Positions 8,536-17,467 are shown, counted from the first letter of the stretch. The stretch: DNA of 64,000 nucleotides from Amycolatopsis palatopharyngis (GCF_003385185.1 NZ_PQHZ01000004.1:1-64000), one strand, 5' to 3'. Notes: generated by a model from the sequence alone, not told the origin. Made by a program: numbers and translations.

Positions 8536-9702
8536 GTGCGAATCCTGTTGTTCACCGGCAAGGGGGGTGTCGGTAAGACGACGCTGGCCGCGGCCACCGC
8601 GGCCGGACTGGCCCAGCAGGGCCGCAAGACCCTCGTCGTCTCGACCGACCCGGCGCATTCGCTGAGTGACGCCGTCGATCAGCGGCTGGGCACCGAGCCC
8701 GTCGAGGTCGCGGACGGTCTGTACGCCGTCCAGGTCGACTCGCTCGGGCTGCTCGACGAGGTCTGGGTGGAGCTGCGTGAGCAGGTGCGCCATGCCCTCG
8801 CCGACGCCGGGGTCGACTCGCTCGACGCCGCCGAACTGACGGTGCTGCCCGGTGTGGACGAGGTGCTCGCGCTCGGCGAGGTGCGCAGGCTCGCCGCGAG
8901 CGGCCCGTGGGACACGGTGGTCGTGGACTGTGGCCCCACCGCGGAAACTCTGCGACTGCTGGCACTGCCCGAGGCCATTTCCGGGTATCTGCGCAAGCTC
9001 GTCGTCCGGCAGTCGCGTTTGGCGGGCCGGGGCAGGGGTGGGACAACCGAGGCCGTCCGGCGTCTCGGCGCGCACCTGGAATCGCTGCGCGAACTGCTGA
9101 CCGATCCGGCGACCACCACCGTCCGTCTCGTACTGACCCCCGAACGGGTGGTCGCGGCCGAAACCCGCCGGACGCTGACCTCGCTCGCCCTGCGCGGGAT
9201 CCGGGTGGACGGGCTGGTGGTCAACCGTCTGATGCCCGCTCCAGGGCTGTGGCGGGGATCGGCGGCATCGTGGCTGCGGACCAGGCGCAGACAGCAGAAC
9301 GAGGTGCTGGCCGAGCTCGCCGCGACCGGGCTGGACCAAAGACTGATCCGGCCGGTGGAGCACAGGGCGGTGGAACCGGTCGGTCTGGCGGCGCTGGTGG
9401 AGATCGCCGGTGAACTCTACGGTGCTGACGACCCGCTCGCCGGGTGTGACACCGGGGTGAGCCCCCTGCTACAGGTGTCCGAAGTAGACGAAGGTGGATA
9501 CGAACTACGGGTCGCCGTGCCCCTCGACAGGGAGTCCGCCGTGGATCTCGCCCGGGTCGACGACGACCTCGCCGTCACCATCGACGGATTCCGCAGGCTG
9601 ATCGCACTGCCGGAACTGCTACGGCCGTGTCAGGTCACCGGCGCGGAGTCGGACGCACGCGGTCTGCTGGTCTCGCTGCGGCGGCAGGAGGATGGCCGAT
9701 GA
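8536..9702 (+). CDS. ArsA-family ATPase (Rv2184c-like)
   Basis: A single-copy ArsA/GET3-type ATPase of 388 aa. It has the deviant Walker A GKGGVGKTT (residues about 8-16), the STDPAHSLSDA switch motif, DCGPTAETLRL (Walker B region), and a C-terminal all-beta segment. No cluster of arsenite-binding cysteines and no arsenic genes nearby, so arsenite export is unlikely; membrane-protein or lipid-binding targeting is an inference from GET3. The gene overlaps the next by ATGA, which suggests joint work with the CxxCPxC protein. The order fits Rv2184c-Rv2183c. Confidence 0.88.
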   Translation: MRILLFTGKGGVGKTTLAAATAAGLAQQGRKTLVVSTDPAHSLSDAVDQRLGTEPVEVADGLYAVQVDSLGLLDEVWVELREQVRHALADAGVDSLDAAELTVLPGVDEVLALGEVRRLAASGPWDTVVVDCGPTAETLRLLALPEAISGYLRKLVVRQSRLAGRGRGGTTEAVRRLGAHLESLRELLTDPATTTVRLVLTPERVVAAETRRTLTSLALRGIRVDGLVVNRLMPAPGLWRGSAASWLRTRRRQQNEVLAELAATGLDQRLIRPVEHRAVEPVGLAALVEIAGELYGADDPLAGCDTGVSPLLQVSEVDEGGYELRVAVPLDRESAVDLARVDDDLAVTIDGFRRLIALPELLRPCQVTGAESDARGLLVSLRRQEDGR

Positions 9703-10217
9703 CCGAACACGGTGCGGCGGGGCAGTGGAACGAACAGGACGTGACCAGCCTGGCGGAGGAGATCCGGCTGCTGGTCGAACTGGTGGCCGACAGAGCGGCA
9801 CCCTGGCTGGACGGCGTGATCGCCGCGGGACACGGCACCGGTCGTGACGAGGAAGCGCACGGCGCGGAATCCACAGCAGACAACTGGGACGCCGCCGGTA
9901 CCGGCACGGACTGCGGCTGGTGTCCACTGTGCGCGATCGTCGCGGTGGTGCGGGGGGAGCGGCCAGAGTTCGCCGCCCGGTTACTGGAGCAGGCCGCGGC
10001 GCTGGTCGCGCTGCTTCGCGCGGTCCTCGCCGATCGCTGGCAACCGCAGGAGGGCGTGCATATGCCGGGTTTCCGGCCAGCCCCCAAGCCGGAGGACGCC
10101 GGCACGGACGAGCCGGCTCGTACGGCCACCCGGACCGCGGCCACTGCCCGGGTGCAGCGGATCGAGGTCCGGCGGCGGCCGGAGTGGCGGCCCGGCACGG
10201 AAAACGGGCGGCGGTAG
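9699..10217 (+). CDS. Conserved hypothetical protein with CxxCPxC motif (Rv2183c position)
   Basis: A 172-aa protein with an acidic N-terminal helix (EEIRLLVELVADRAAPWL), then CGWCPLCAIVAVVRGERPE (about residues 72-90), a second helix, and a basic disordered tail. The CxxCPxC set could bind zinc. Function unknown. It is translationally coupled to the ArsA-like ATPase (4-nt overlap ATGA) and its stop overlaps the glucokinase start (TAGTG). AGGAGG precedes the ATG. The location equals that of Rv2183c in M. tuberculosis. Confidence 0.75.
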   Translation: MTEHGAAGQWNEQDVTSLAEEIRLLVELVADRAAPWLDGVIAAGHGTGRDEEAHGAESTADNWDAAGTGTDCGWCPLCAIVAVVRGERPEFAARLLEQAAALVALLRAVLADRWQPQEGVHMPGFRPAPKPEDAGTDEPARTATRTAATARVQRIEVRRRPEWRPGTENGRR

Positions 10218-11173
10218 TGCTCGCGATCGGTGTGGATGTCGGTGGCACCAGCGTGCGGGCCGGCGTCGTGGACGAGCAGGGCGCGCTACTGGACACCGCG
10301 CGGGTGGGGACACCCACCGGCGAGGTGGCGCTGGAGGATGCGATCGCCGGGGTGATCGAGCAGTTGCGACTCCGGCACGAGGTGGCCGCGGTTGGGCTCG
10401 CGGTCGCCGGGTTCGTCGGTACGGACCGCCGCACGGTGATGTTCGCACCGCACCTGGCCTGGCGAGCGGTCCCGGTGACCGACCGGATCGAGAAGCGGGT
10501 GGGCCTGCCGGTCACGCTGGAGCACGACGCGAACGCCGCCACGGTCGGCGAGCACCGGTTCGGCGCGGCCAGGGGAGCGCGGGTGGCGGCCCTGATCGCG
10601 CTCGGCACCGGAATCGGTGCGGGTCTGATGCTCGACGGTGCCATCTTCCGCGGCGCGCACGGCGTCGCACCCGAACTCGGACACATCCGCGTGGTTCCCG
10701 GCGGCCGTCCCTGCCCCTGTGGCAAGGACGGGTGCTGGGAGCGTTACTGCAGCGGGACGGCGCTGGCGACCACCGCGATCGAACTGCTGGCACAGCACCC
10801 CGGCCGCTCCACCGTGCTGGCACGCGAGGTGGCGGGTGATCCGGGATCGGTGACCGGGCGCAGGGTGGCGGCCGCGGCCAGGGACGGCGACCCGATCGCC
10901 CAGCGAGCGATGGCCGAGCTGGCCCGCTGGCTCGGCGAGGGCCTCGCGCTGGTGGCCGACATCTACGACCCGGAGGTGGTGGTGATCGCGGGTGGAGTGT
11001 CGGAATCGGCGCCACTGTTCCTGGACGAGGCGCGGGAACACTACGCGGCCGCTGTCACGGGGGCGCACCACCGGCCGCTCGCCCGGATTCGCCGGGCCCA
11101 GCTCGGGGACGAGACGACCATCGTCGGCGCGGCCGCACTGGCGCGCGAGCGGGACGCGCTCGGGCACCGCTGA
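10217..11173 (+). CDS. glk: ROK-family glucokinase
   Basis: ATP-dependent glucokinase of the ROK family (319 aa), making glucose 6-phosphate. Seen: phosphate-binding DVGGTSVRAGVVD (residues about 5-17), EHDANAAT with the catalytic Asp, GTGIGAGL, and the ROK zinc motif CPCGKDGCWE. The GTG start overlaps the preceding stop, so it is coupled to the CxxCPxC gene. It could also accept other hexoses or be a sugar-responsive regulator, but there is no N-terminal HTH, which favours the enzyme. Confidence 0.88.
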   Translation: MLAIGVDVGGTSVRAGVVDEQGALLDTARVGTPTGEVALEDAIAGVIEQLRLRHEVAAVGLAVAGFVGTDRRTVMFAPHLAWRAVPVTDRIEKRVGLPVTLEHDANAATVGEHRFGAARGARVAALIALGTGIGAGLMLDGAIFRGAHGVAPELGHIRVVPGGRPCPCGKDGCWERYCSGTALATTAIELLAQHPGRSTVLAREVAGDPGSVTGRRVAAAARDGDPIAQRAMAELARWLGEGLALVADIYDPEVVVIAGGVSESAPLFLDEAREHYAAAVTGAHHRPLARIRRAQLGDETTIVGAAALARERDALGHR

Positions 11174-11282
11174 GGGACGCCCGAGAACGGCGGATCTCAA
11201 GATCAGGGTGATCCGTCGCGCCGCCCGCGGCCACTCCATTCGGCCGAACCGAGCCGGTATGGCGATGTGACAAGCTGGATTC

Positions 11283-12164
11283 ATGTTGCTCGGCGACGGC
11301 GATGGGTTCGTTCGGTGCGCGTGTGGCCACCGGCATTGGGGCCGGTACGGGGCGGCCGGTCTGCTGCTGACCGATCCCGAACGCGGCGTACTGCTGCAGC
11401 GGCGGGCCTGGTGGACCCACCACGGCGGGACCTGGGCGCTGCCGGGCGGGGCGATCCGCTCGGACGAGAACCCGGCGCAGGCGGCGACCAGGGAGGCCGA
11501 GGAGGAAGCGGCGATAGACCCCGGTGCGGTCCTGGTCACGGCGACGTCGACCGAGGAGCACGGCACCTGGCGCTACACCACGGTGCTCGCCACCGTGGGC
11601 GCCGAGGTGCAGCCGAAGGAGGTCAGCAAGGAAACGGCGGAGCTGCGCTGGGTCACCCCGGAGGACGTGTCGTCGCTGCGACTGCACCGCGACTTCGCAG
11701 CGGCGTGGCCCCGATTGCGCGAGCAGCTCGAGCGCAGGCTGGTGCTGGTGGTGGACGGCGCGAACGTCGTCGGCTCGCGGCCGGACGGATGGTGGCGGGA
11801 CAGGGCGGCGGCGGCCGCCCGGCTCCGGGACCGGCTTGGCGCACTCGTGCACTCCGACGTCTGCGGCAGCGACGTACCGGTACCCGATGCGCCGGACTGG
11901 TGCTGGCGGCCCCGGGTGCTGCTGGTGGTGGAGGGTCGTGCGGTGGCCACGGAACCACATGCGGACGTGGAGGTGCTCGCGGCGCCTTCCGACGGCGACT
12001 CGGCCATTGTGGACGCGACACGCACAGCGCGCACGACCCGGCCGCAGGACCACGTGGTCGTGGTGACCGCCGATCGCGAACTCCGGGCCAGGGTGCGCGA
12101 GGAGGGCGCAGGCGTCCTTGGTCCGGCCACGCTGTTGCACCTGCTGGACGGCCAGTGTCGCTGA
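11283..12164 (+). CDS. Nudix hydrolase fused to a NYN/PIN-like domain
   Basis: Two domains in 293 aa. Residues 1-150 are a Nudix hydrolase with the Nudix box around GGAIRSDENPAQAATREAEEEA (catalytic REAEEE) and upstream CACGHRHWG, which may bind zinc. Residues about 155-293 have LVVDGANVVGSRPDGWW, GDSAIVD and VVTADRELRARV, the acidic pattern of NYN/PIN-like nucleases (often labelled NTP pyrophosphohydrolase in actinobacteria). A nucleotide or RNA clean-up role is inferred. It ends convergently 60 bp before the GCS2 ligase gene. Confidence 0.8.
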   Translation: MLLGDGDGFVRCACGHRHWGRYGAAGLLLTDPERGVLLQRRAWWTHHGGTWALPGGAIRSDENPAQAATREAEEEAAIDPGAVLVTATSTEEHGTWRYTTVLATVGAEVQPKEVSKETAELRWVTPEDVSSLRLHRDFAAAWPRLREQLERRLVLVVDGANVVGSRPDGWWRDRAAAAARLRDRLGALVHSDVCGSDVPVPDAPDWCWRPRVLLVVEGRAVATEPHADVEVLAAPSDGDSAIVDATRTARTTRPQDHVVVVTADRELRARVREEGAGVLGPATLLHLLDGQCR

Positions 12165-12224
12165 CCTGCGTACGTCATCGGAACAGGCCCGTCGGGCCCT
12201 GCTGGCGAGACGGGCGGCCTCGCG

Positions 12225-13358
12225 CTAGACCAGTCCCTCGCGCATCTCGGTGATCAGCGAGGCCACCACGGCCTTGAGGCTGCCGTGGCACTCCCTGGCA
12301 GCGGCCCGCTGCCGCTGGTAGCTCGCGCCGTGCTGCAGGATCGTCTCGACACCGCGCAACTCTGCCGTGCACTCCAGGTGTTTGGCCACCGGCTCCAGCC
12401 GTTCCAGCACGTCCCCGAGGTCCTCGGTGACCAGGCGCTCGTTGCCCGCCGCGTCCAGGATGATTATCGCGTCCATCCCATAGCGCGCGGCTCGCCACTT
12501 GTTCTCCTGGACATGCCACGGCGGGAGTGACGGCAACGTCTCGCCCGCGTCGAGGCGTGCGCTGAAATCGTCCACGAGGCACTGGGTCAGCGCGGCGATC
12601 GACGCGACCTCCTGCAGCGTGGGCACGCCATCGCAGACCCGCATCTCGACCGTGCCGAAATGCGGTGCGGGGCGGATGTCCCAGCGGATCTCGGAGAAGT
12701 GGTCGATCACGCCGGTGACGAACATGTCGTCGACATAGCGTTCCAGCTCCGACCAGTGCCGGAACTGGAAGGGCAATCCCGCGGTCGGCAGTTGCTGGAA
12801 CATCAGCGCCCGGTTCGAGGCGTACCCGGTGTCCTCGCCACCCCAGTACGGCGACGAGGCCGACAGTGCCTGCAGGTGTGGTGCGTAGATGAGCAGAGCG
12901 TCCAGGATCGGCAGCACCTTGTCCCGGTGGTCCACCCCGACGTGGACGTGCACGCCGTAGATCAGCATCTGCCTGCCCCACCACTGTGTGCGCTCGATCA
13001 GCTTGGCGTAGCGCTCCTTGTCGGTGACCTTCTGCTGGTACCAGGTGGAGAAGGGATGCGTTCCCGCGGAGAAGAGTTCCACGCCGAGTGGGTCGGTGAC
13101 CGAGCGTACGAGTCGTACCGATTCGGCCAGGTCGGCGCTCAGTTCCGGAACGGTCGAACAGACACCGCTGATCACCTCGATGGTGTTGAGCAACAGTTCC
13201 TGCTTGATCTTGGGGTGGCTGTCGTCGTGTTCCGGACGAAGCTCGTCGAGGATGCGTTCGGCCACCGAGGTCAGTTCACCGCTGCGCCGGTCGACGAGGG
13301 CCAGCTCCCACTCCGCGCCGACCGTGGAACGGCGAGACGGATGAAACTCGATCCGCAT
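12225..13358 (-). CDS. Glutamate--cysteine ligase family protein (GCS2, YbdK type)
   Basis: A 377-aa carboxylate-amine ligase of the GCS2/YbdK family. It has the start VGAEWELALVD (metal/ATP-binding ExE region), HVHVGVDHRDK, SASSPYWGGEDTGYASNR, and WDIRPAPHFGTVEMRVCD. YbdK proteins have weak gamma-glutamylcysteine synthetase activity; actinobacteria use mycothiol, so the real substrate is uncertain. Related ligases make mycofactocin or ergothioneine precursors, but those clusters are not nearby. It starts an ATG on the minus strand, 24 bp after the small membrane protein gene at 13383, and the two are probably co-transcribed. Confidence 0.85.
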   Translation of the reverse strand: MRIEFHPSRRSTVGAEWELALVDRRSGELTSVAERILDELRPEHDDSHPKIKQELLLNTIEVISGVCSTVPELSADLAESVRLVRSVTDPLGVELFSAGTHPFSTWYQQKVTDKERYAKLIERTQWWGRQMLIYGVHVHVGVDHRDKVLPILDALLIYAPHLQALSASSPYWGGEDTGYASNRALMFQQLPTAGLPFQFRHWSELERYVDDMFVTGVIDHFSEIRWDIRPAPHFGTVEMRVCDGVPTLQEVASIAALTQCLVDDFSARLDAGETLPSLPPWHVQENKWRAARYGMDAIIILDAAGNERLVTEDLGDVLERLEPVAKHLECTAELRGVETILQHGASYQRQRAAARECHGSLKAVVASLITEMREGLV

Positions 13359-13382
13359 GGCCCCACCCCTTTTGCCCTGGTG

Positions 13383-13904
13383 TCAGACCTGCGCGCCGGT
13401 ACTCGGATCCGCGCCGTCGGGTGGACCCTGCTTCACCCGCAGGAGCAGCAGTGCGATCGCCGCGGCAAGGCCGAGCAGGCCCAGCGGCAGGCCCACCCTG
13501 CTGGACAGGCCGAGCACCCCCGGTGCGACCAGCAGCAGCAGAGACATCACGAAGAACAGCAGCACCACGACGGCACCCCGGCGGGGGCGCGGTAGCGGTG
13601 GTGGTTCGGGTGGCACGAAGTGCTCGTCGGTGTCGTCGCTGCCGGACCCGTCCACGCTGTCGGCCGGGTCCGGGCCGAAGAGCGTCTCGTCCCACTCGGT
13701 GCCACTGTCGCGCCAGCCGGAGGTCGACGTCCGGTCCGTGCTCCGGGGCTGTTCCTGGGGCCGGTCCTCCTGCGCGGATGCCTCGTGTTCCCCGGTGTCC
13801 CGCGCGGCGTCCGTGCCGATGCCCTCGGCACGCAGGTCCGCCGCGATCCTGGCGAACGCCGCGTCGACGTCGTCCGGCCCTTCGTGGCCGTCGATCCTGC
13901 TCAT
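13383..13904 (-). CDS. Hypothetical membrane protein with acidic N-terminal half
   Basis: A 173-aa protein not assigned to a named family. Residues 1-105 are Asp/Glu/Ser-rich and probably disordered. A Pro/Arg stretch (PPPLPRPRR) then leads to two membrane segments (VVVLLFFVMSLLLLVAPGVL and LPLGLLGLAAAIALLLL), with a short tail. The inner ATG (MSRIDGHEG) is chosen; an upstream start would add 11 residues. It lies between the hydrolase at 13978 and the GCS2 ligase, all on the minus strand, probably one operon. Confidence 0.7.
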   Translation of the reverse strand: MSRIDGHEGPDDVDAAFARIAADLRAEGIGTDAARDTGEHEASAQEDRPQEQPRSTDRTSTSGWRDSGTEWDETLFGPDPADSVDGSGSDDTDEHFVPPEPPPLPRPRRGAVVVLLFFVMSLLLLVAPGVLGLSSRVGLPLGLLGLAAAIALLLLRVKQGPPDGADPSTGAQV

Positions 13905-13977
13905 GTCCCAAGCCTCATTCGCCTGCGGGCCGCGCACCGTTTCGTGCCGTACCCGGTCTGTTCTCGGTGCCCGTCAC

Positions 13978-14739
13978 TCATGCTGCACCCACCTGTTGAA
14001 CGGAGTGGATGAACTCGACGCTGCGCTCGAAGATCAGCGGTGCGTCGTTGTCGAGTGTGGCGACGTGGAAGCTGTGTTCGAGGGGCACGTCGACGAGTTG
14101 CTCGCTGCGGACGCCCTCGGCGACGACCTGGGAGTTGACGGGCTCCACGACGTGGTCGACGACGGAGTGCATGAGCAGCAACGGCTGGGTCACCTTGTGC
14201 AGGTCCGCCCTGGTCAGGCGCCACAATTGACTCAGGCTCGCGGCCGCCCGTACCGGCGCCCTGTGGTAGGCGAGTTCGGTGACACCAGGCTTGGCGATGT
14301 CTCCCGCGACGCCTGGCACCGAGGCCAGCACCCTGGACAGCAGCGGCAGCAGCCGGGCATCTCGGCGCAGCGTGAGCACCGAAGGGTTGACCAGTGCGAG
14401 CCCGGCGATGTCCGAGCCGAACTCCTGTGCCAGTCGCAGCGCCAGCGTGCCGCCCATCGACATACCGAAGACGAACACCGTGTCGCAGCTGGTGCGGAGG
14501 TCGAGCAGTTCCGTCCGCACCGTGCCGTACCAGTCGGTCCAGCGCGTGCGGTTCATTTCCTGCCAGGTCGTTCCGTGCCCGGGCAGTCGGGGACCGCGCA
14601 CGCTGAAGCCGGCTGCCGCCAGGTACTCGCCCCAGGGCCGCATACTGGCCGGGGTACCGGTGAATCCGTGGCAGAGCAGAACTCCGGTGCCGGAGGTGCC
14701 GGTGTGGGAGAACGGTTCCGCGCCAGCGAGCAGTGCCAT
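13978..14739 (-). CDS. Alpha/beta hydrolase (carboxylesterase/monoacylglycerol lipase type)
   Basis: Cytoplasmic serine hydrolase of 253 aa. Motifs: HGFTGTP (oxyanion hole, residues about 24-30), GMSMGG with the nucleophile Ser (about 93-98), acid SVVDHVV, and base His in EHSFHVA. The pattern resembles Est30-type carboxylesterases and monoacylglycerol lipases. ATG start with GGAAGG upstream. It is divergent from the 1-acylglycerol-3-phosphate acyltransferase gene across a 251-bp region, suggesting a role in glycerolipid turnover (inference). Confidence 0.87.
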   Translation of the reverse strand: MALLAGAEPFSHTGTSGTGVLLCHGFTGTPASMRPWGEYLAAAGFSVRGPRLPGHGTTWQEMNRTRWTDWYGTVRTELLDLRTSCDTVFVFGMSMGGTLALRLAQEFGSDIAGLALVNPSVLTLRRDARLLPLLSRVLASVPGVAGDIAKPGVTELAYHRAPVRAAASLSQLWRLTRADLHKVTQPLLLMHSVVDHVVEPVNSQVVAEGVRSEQLVDVPLEHSFHVATLDNDAPLIFERSVEFIHSVQQVGAA

Positions 14740-14990
14740 GCCCGATCGCCTTCCTTGTCCGTGTCGACTCCCATGGTGACACGGACCAAGGGGTGGTGGT
14801 CGGGTGTCGGGCGACCCGCGCTGATCGGCGGTCCGCCCTGTGAGATGGGTCGCTGCGAATGCGCAACCGGGGGTCTGCCGTTGTGCGGTTGCGGTCGTGG
14901 TTCCTAGGGTGAACCGTCGGGGTGGTTCGCCGCTGATCGGGCAGGGCAGCCGACCGGTCGGAGTTTCGGTGTCAAGGAGGGCATGTCGCA

Positions 14991-15752
14991 GTGCTGTATC
15001 GGCTGATGAAGTACGTGTTCCTCGGGCCGCTGCTACGGCTGTTCTGGCCGACCAAGGTCGTCGGCGCGGAGAACATCCCGGAGCGCGGCGGTGCCATCCT
15101 CGCCAGCAACCACCTCGCCGTCGCCGACTCGTTCTTCATGCCCACCTACGTGAAGCGGAAGGTGACGTTTCCCGCGAAGCAGGAGTACTTCACCGAGAAG
15201 GGCGTCAAGGGCACGCTGAAGAAGTGGTTCTTCACCGGGGTCGGGCAGTTCCCGATCGACCGGTCGAGCGGTTCGGCCGCCCAGGCCGCATTGGACACGG
15301 CGACCAGGCTGGTCCGGGAGGGGCACCTGCTCGGGATCTACCCCGAGGGCACCCGCTCGCCCGACGGGCGGCTTTACAAGGGCAAGACGGGAGTCGCGCG
15401 GATCGCGCTCGAGTCGGGCGGCCTGGTTGTCCCGGTCGCGATGATCGGCACCGACAAGGTGAACCCGATCGGCTCGAAGATGTGGTGGCCGCGCAAGCTG
15501 GAGATCCGCTTCGGCAAGCCGCTGGACTTCTCCCGGTACGACGGACTGGCCGGTGACCGTTTCGTCGAGCGGTCGATCACCGACGAGATCATGTACGCCC
15601 TGATGGAACTGTCCGGCCAGGAGTACGTCGACATCTACGCCGCGCGGGCGAAGGAGCTCGCGGCGGCGGATGCGGCTGGCGTCCGCGCCGCCGTTCCGGC
15701 ACAGGCCTCCGCACGCGAGGCCGCGCGGCTGCCGGAGTCGAAGGCGGGCTGA
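14991..15752 (+). CDS. 1-acyl-sn-glycerol-3-phosphate acyltransferase
   Basis: PlsC-type acyltransferase (253 aa) that adds the second acyl chain to lysophosphatidic acid at the membrane. Motif I is NHLAVAD (residues about 37-43, an NHx4D variant of the usual HX4D), followed by PIDRSSGS and EGTRSPDG (about 118). The GTG at 14991 follows AAGGAGG with a 10-nt spacer; an ATG eight bases earlier is out of frame and stops at once. It matches Rv2182c by type and place. A possible -10 (TAGGGT, about 14907) gives a leader of about 75 nt. Confidence 0.9.
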   Translation: MLYRLMKYVFLGPLLRLFWPTKVVGAENIPERGGAILASNHLAVADSFFMPTYVKRKVTFPAKQEYFTEKGVKGTLKKWFFTGVGQFPIDRSSGSAAQAALDTATRLVREGHLLGIYPEGTRSPDGRLYKGKTGVARIALESGGLVVPVAMIGTDKVNPIGSKMWWPRKLEIRFGKPLDFSRYDGLAGDRFVERSITDEIMYALMELSGQEYVDIYAARAKELAAADAAGVRAAVPAQASAREAARLPESKAG

Positions 15753-15786
15753 TCCACAGCCGATCGCCACCCTCTAAGGTGCACCG

Positions 15787-16287
15787 GTGCGATTCTTCTA
15801 CGACACCGAGTTCATCGAGGACGGCGTAACGATCGACCTGGTGTCGATCGGTGTCGTGGACACCGACGGCCGCGAGTTCTACGCCGTCTCCACCGAGTTC
15901 GACCCGGGGCGGGCTGGGCCATGGGTGCGAAACAACGTACTGCCGAAACTGCCCTCGCCCGCGAACTCCGCGTGGCGCAGTCGCGAGCAGATCAGGGCCG
16001 ACCTGCTCGACTTCTTCGGCAAGCCGCAGGGCGGTATCGAGCTGTGGGCCTGGTTCGCCGCCTACGACCACGTGGCGCTGGCCCAGCTGTGGGGCCCGAT
16101 GCCCGCGCTGCCGCGTCAGCTGCCGCGGTTCACCCGCGATCTGCGGCAGCGCTGGGAGGACGTCGGCAAGCCCAAACTGCCGGCCGCCCCGGAGGACGCC
16201 CACGACTCACTGGCCGACGCCCGGCACAACCTGGAGCGCTGGCGAGTGATCGAGGACGTCCGCCGCATGCGCGGCTTCGCAAGCTAG
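15787..16287 (+). CDS. 3'-exoribonuclease AS-like (Rv2179c family)
   Basis: A DEDDh-type exonuclease of 166 aa. DTEF near the N-terminus (Asp6, Glu8) and AHDSLADARHNLERW near the C-terminus supply the acidic and His residues. Rv2179c, the characterised relative, degrades 3' overhangs of structured RNA. The GTG start is 6 nt after a TAAGGT -10 box (15775-15780), so the mRNA is probably leaderless. It ends 15 bp before the convergent DAHP synthase stop. Confidence 0.87.
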   Translation: MRFFYDTEFIEDGVTIDLVSIGVVDTDGREFYAVSTEFDPGRAGPWVRNNVLPKLPSPANSAWRSREQIRADLLDFFGKPQGGIELWAWFAAYDHVALAQLWGPMPALPRQLPRFTRDLRQRWEDVGKPKLPAAPEDAHDSLADARHNLERWRVIEDVRRMRGFAS

Positions 16288-16302
16288 GGGTGCCTGCAAG
16301 TA

Positions 16303-17451
16303 CTACCGAGCAAGATCAGCATCGTCGCTAACTGCTACCGAGCGGCGCCGCGTCACGCCGTCGGCCAGGCGGTCGAGCAGCTCCGCGGTGGTCGCCCAGT
16401 CCATGCAGGCGTCGGTGATGCTCTGGCCGTACCGCAGCTCGTCCGCCTTGCCCAGGGTCAGCTCCTGACGTCCCTGCTCGAGGAAGCTCTCCAGCATCAC
16501 TCCGGTGATCCCCTGCTCACCCGCACCGATGCGCTCGGCGAGCTCACCGACTACGGCGGCCTGACGGACATGATCCTTACCGCTGTTGCCGTGGCTGGCA
16601 TCGATGATCACGCGTTCCGGCAGTCCGGCGGTACGCAGCCGCCCAAGGGTGCCGGCCACGGTGTCGCTGTCGAAGTTCGGGCCGGCCGATCCGCCACGCA
16701 GGATGACGTGACAGTCGGGGTTGCCGGACGTAGTGAGCAGGGCGGCCAGCCCGTCGGCGTTGATCCCGGCGAACACGTGACCGGAGGCGGCGGCCTTCGT
16801 GGCGTCCACCGCGACCCCCACATCACCCTCGGTGGAGTTCTTGATCCCGACCGGCATGGACAGGGCACTGCACAGCTGCCGGTGTACCTGGCTGGCGGCC
16901 GTCCTCGCGCCGATGGACCCCCAGGTGACGGTGTCGGCGATGAACTGCGGGGTGATCGGGTCCAGGAACTCGCATCCGACAGGGAGGCCGAGCGCTGAGA
17001 TGTCCAGCAGCAGCTGCCGGGCCAGTCGCAGGCCCTTGTTCACCGCGAAGCTGCCGTCCAGGTCCGGATCGTTGATCAGTCCCTTCCACCCGAGCGTCGT
17101 CCTCGGCTTCTCGAAGTACACGCGCATCACGACGTGCAGCCGGTCGCGCAGCGGCTCGGTGTGCTCGGCGAGCTTGCGCGCGTAGTCGAGTGCCGCTTCC
17201 GGGTCGTGCACCGAACACGGTCCGACGACGGCGAGCAGCCGGTCATCTCGGCCTTCGAGGATGTCGACGGTCTCGGCGCGGCCCTGCGCGACGGTCTTGG
17301 CGACCGCCACGCTCATGGGATGTTCCTGGCGCAGCAGGGCGGGGGAGAGCAACGGGCTGATACTCGTGGTCCGCCGATTGTCGAGGTCCAACTGCGGATC
17401 GATACCGGCAGCGGCCGATCGGTCGGTGTCCGACGAAGTGGTGGAGTGCAT
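16303..17451 (-). CDS. aroG: 3-deoxy-7-phosphoheptulonate synthase, class I (AroG type)
   Basis: First enzyme of the shikimate pathway: phosphoenolpyruvate plus erythrose 4-phosphate gives DAHP. Class I hallmarks: VGPCSVHDPEAALDYA, MRVYFEKPRTTLGWKG, INDPDLDGSF, GARTAASQVHR, and IKNSTEGDV, as in E. coli AroF/G/H. Length 382 aa from ATG 17451, which has GAAAGGA 9 nt upstream. M. tuberculosis has the unrelated class II enzyme at the matching position (Rv2178c). A leader peptide and switching hairpins just upstream indicate attenuation by aromatic amino acids. Confidence 0.94.
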   Translation of the reverse strand: MHSTTSSDTDRSAAAGIDPQLDLDNRRTTSISPLLSPALLRQEHPMSVAVAKTVAQGRAETVDILEGRDDRLLAVVGPCSVHDPEAALDYARKLAEHTEPLRDRLHVVMRVYFEKPRTTLGWKGLINDPDLDGSFAVNKGLRLARQLLLDISALGLPVGCEFLDPITPQFIADTVTWGSIGARTAASQVHRQLCSALSMPVGIKNSTEGDVGVAVDATKAAASGHVFAGINADGLAALLTTSGNPDCHVILRGGSAGPNFDSDTVAGTLGRLRTAGLPERVIIDASHGNSGKDHVRQAAVVGELAERIGAGEQGITGVMLESFLEQGRQELTLGKADELRYGQSITDACMDWATTAELLDRLADGVTRRRSVAVSDDADLAR

Positions 17452-17467
17452 CGCGGGGGTCCTTTCC

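Noticed and set aside
9920-10216. Upstream extension of the ROK glucokinase through the CxxCPxC gene
   Set aside because: The extension is in a shadow frame; the ROK N-terminus (AIGVDVGGTS) starts at the GTG overlapping the previous stop.
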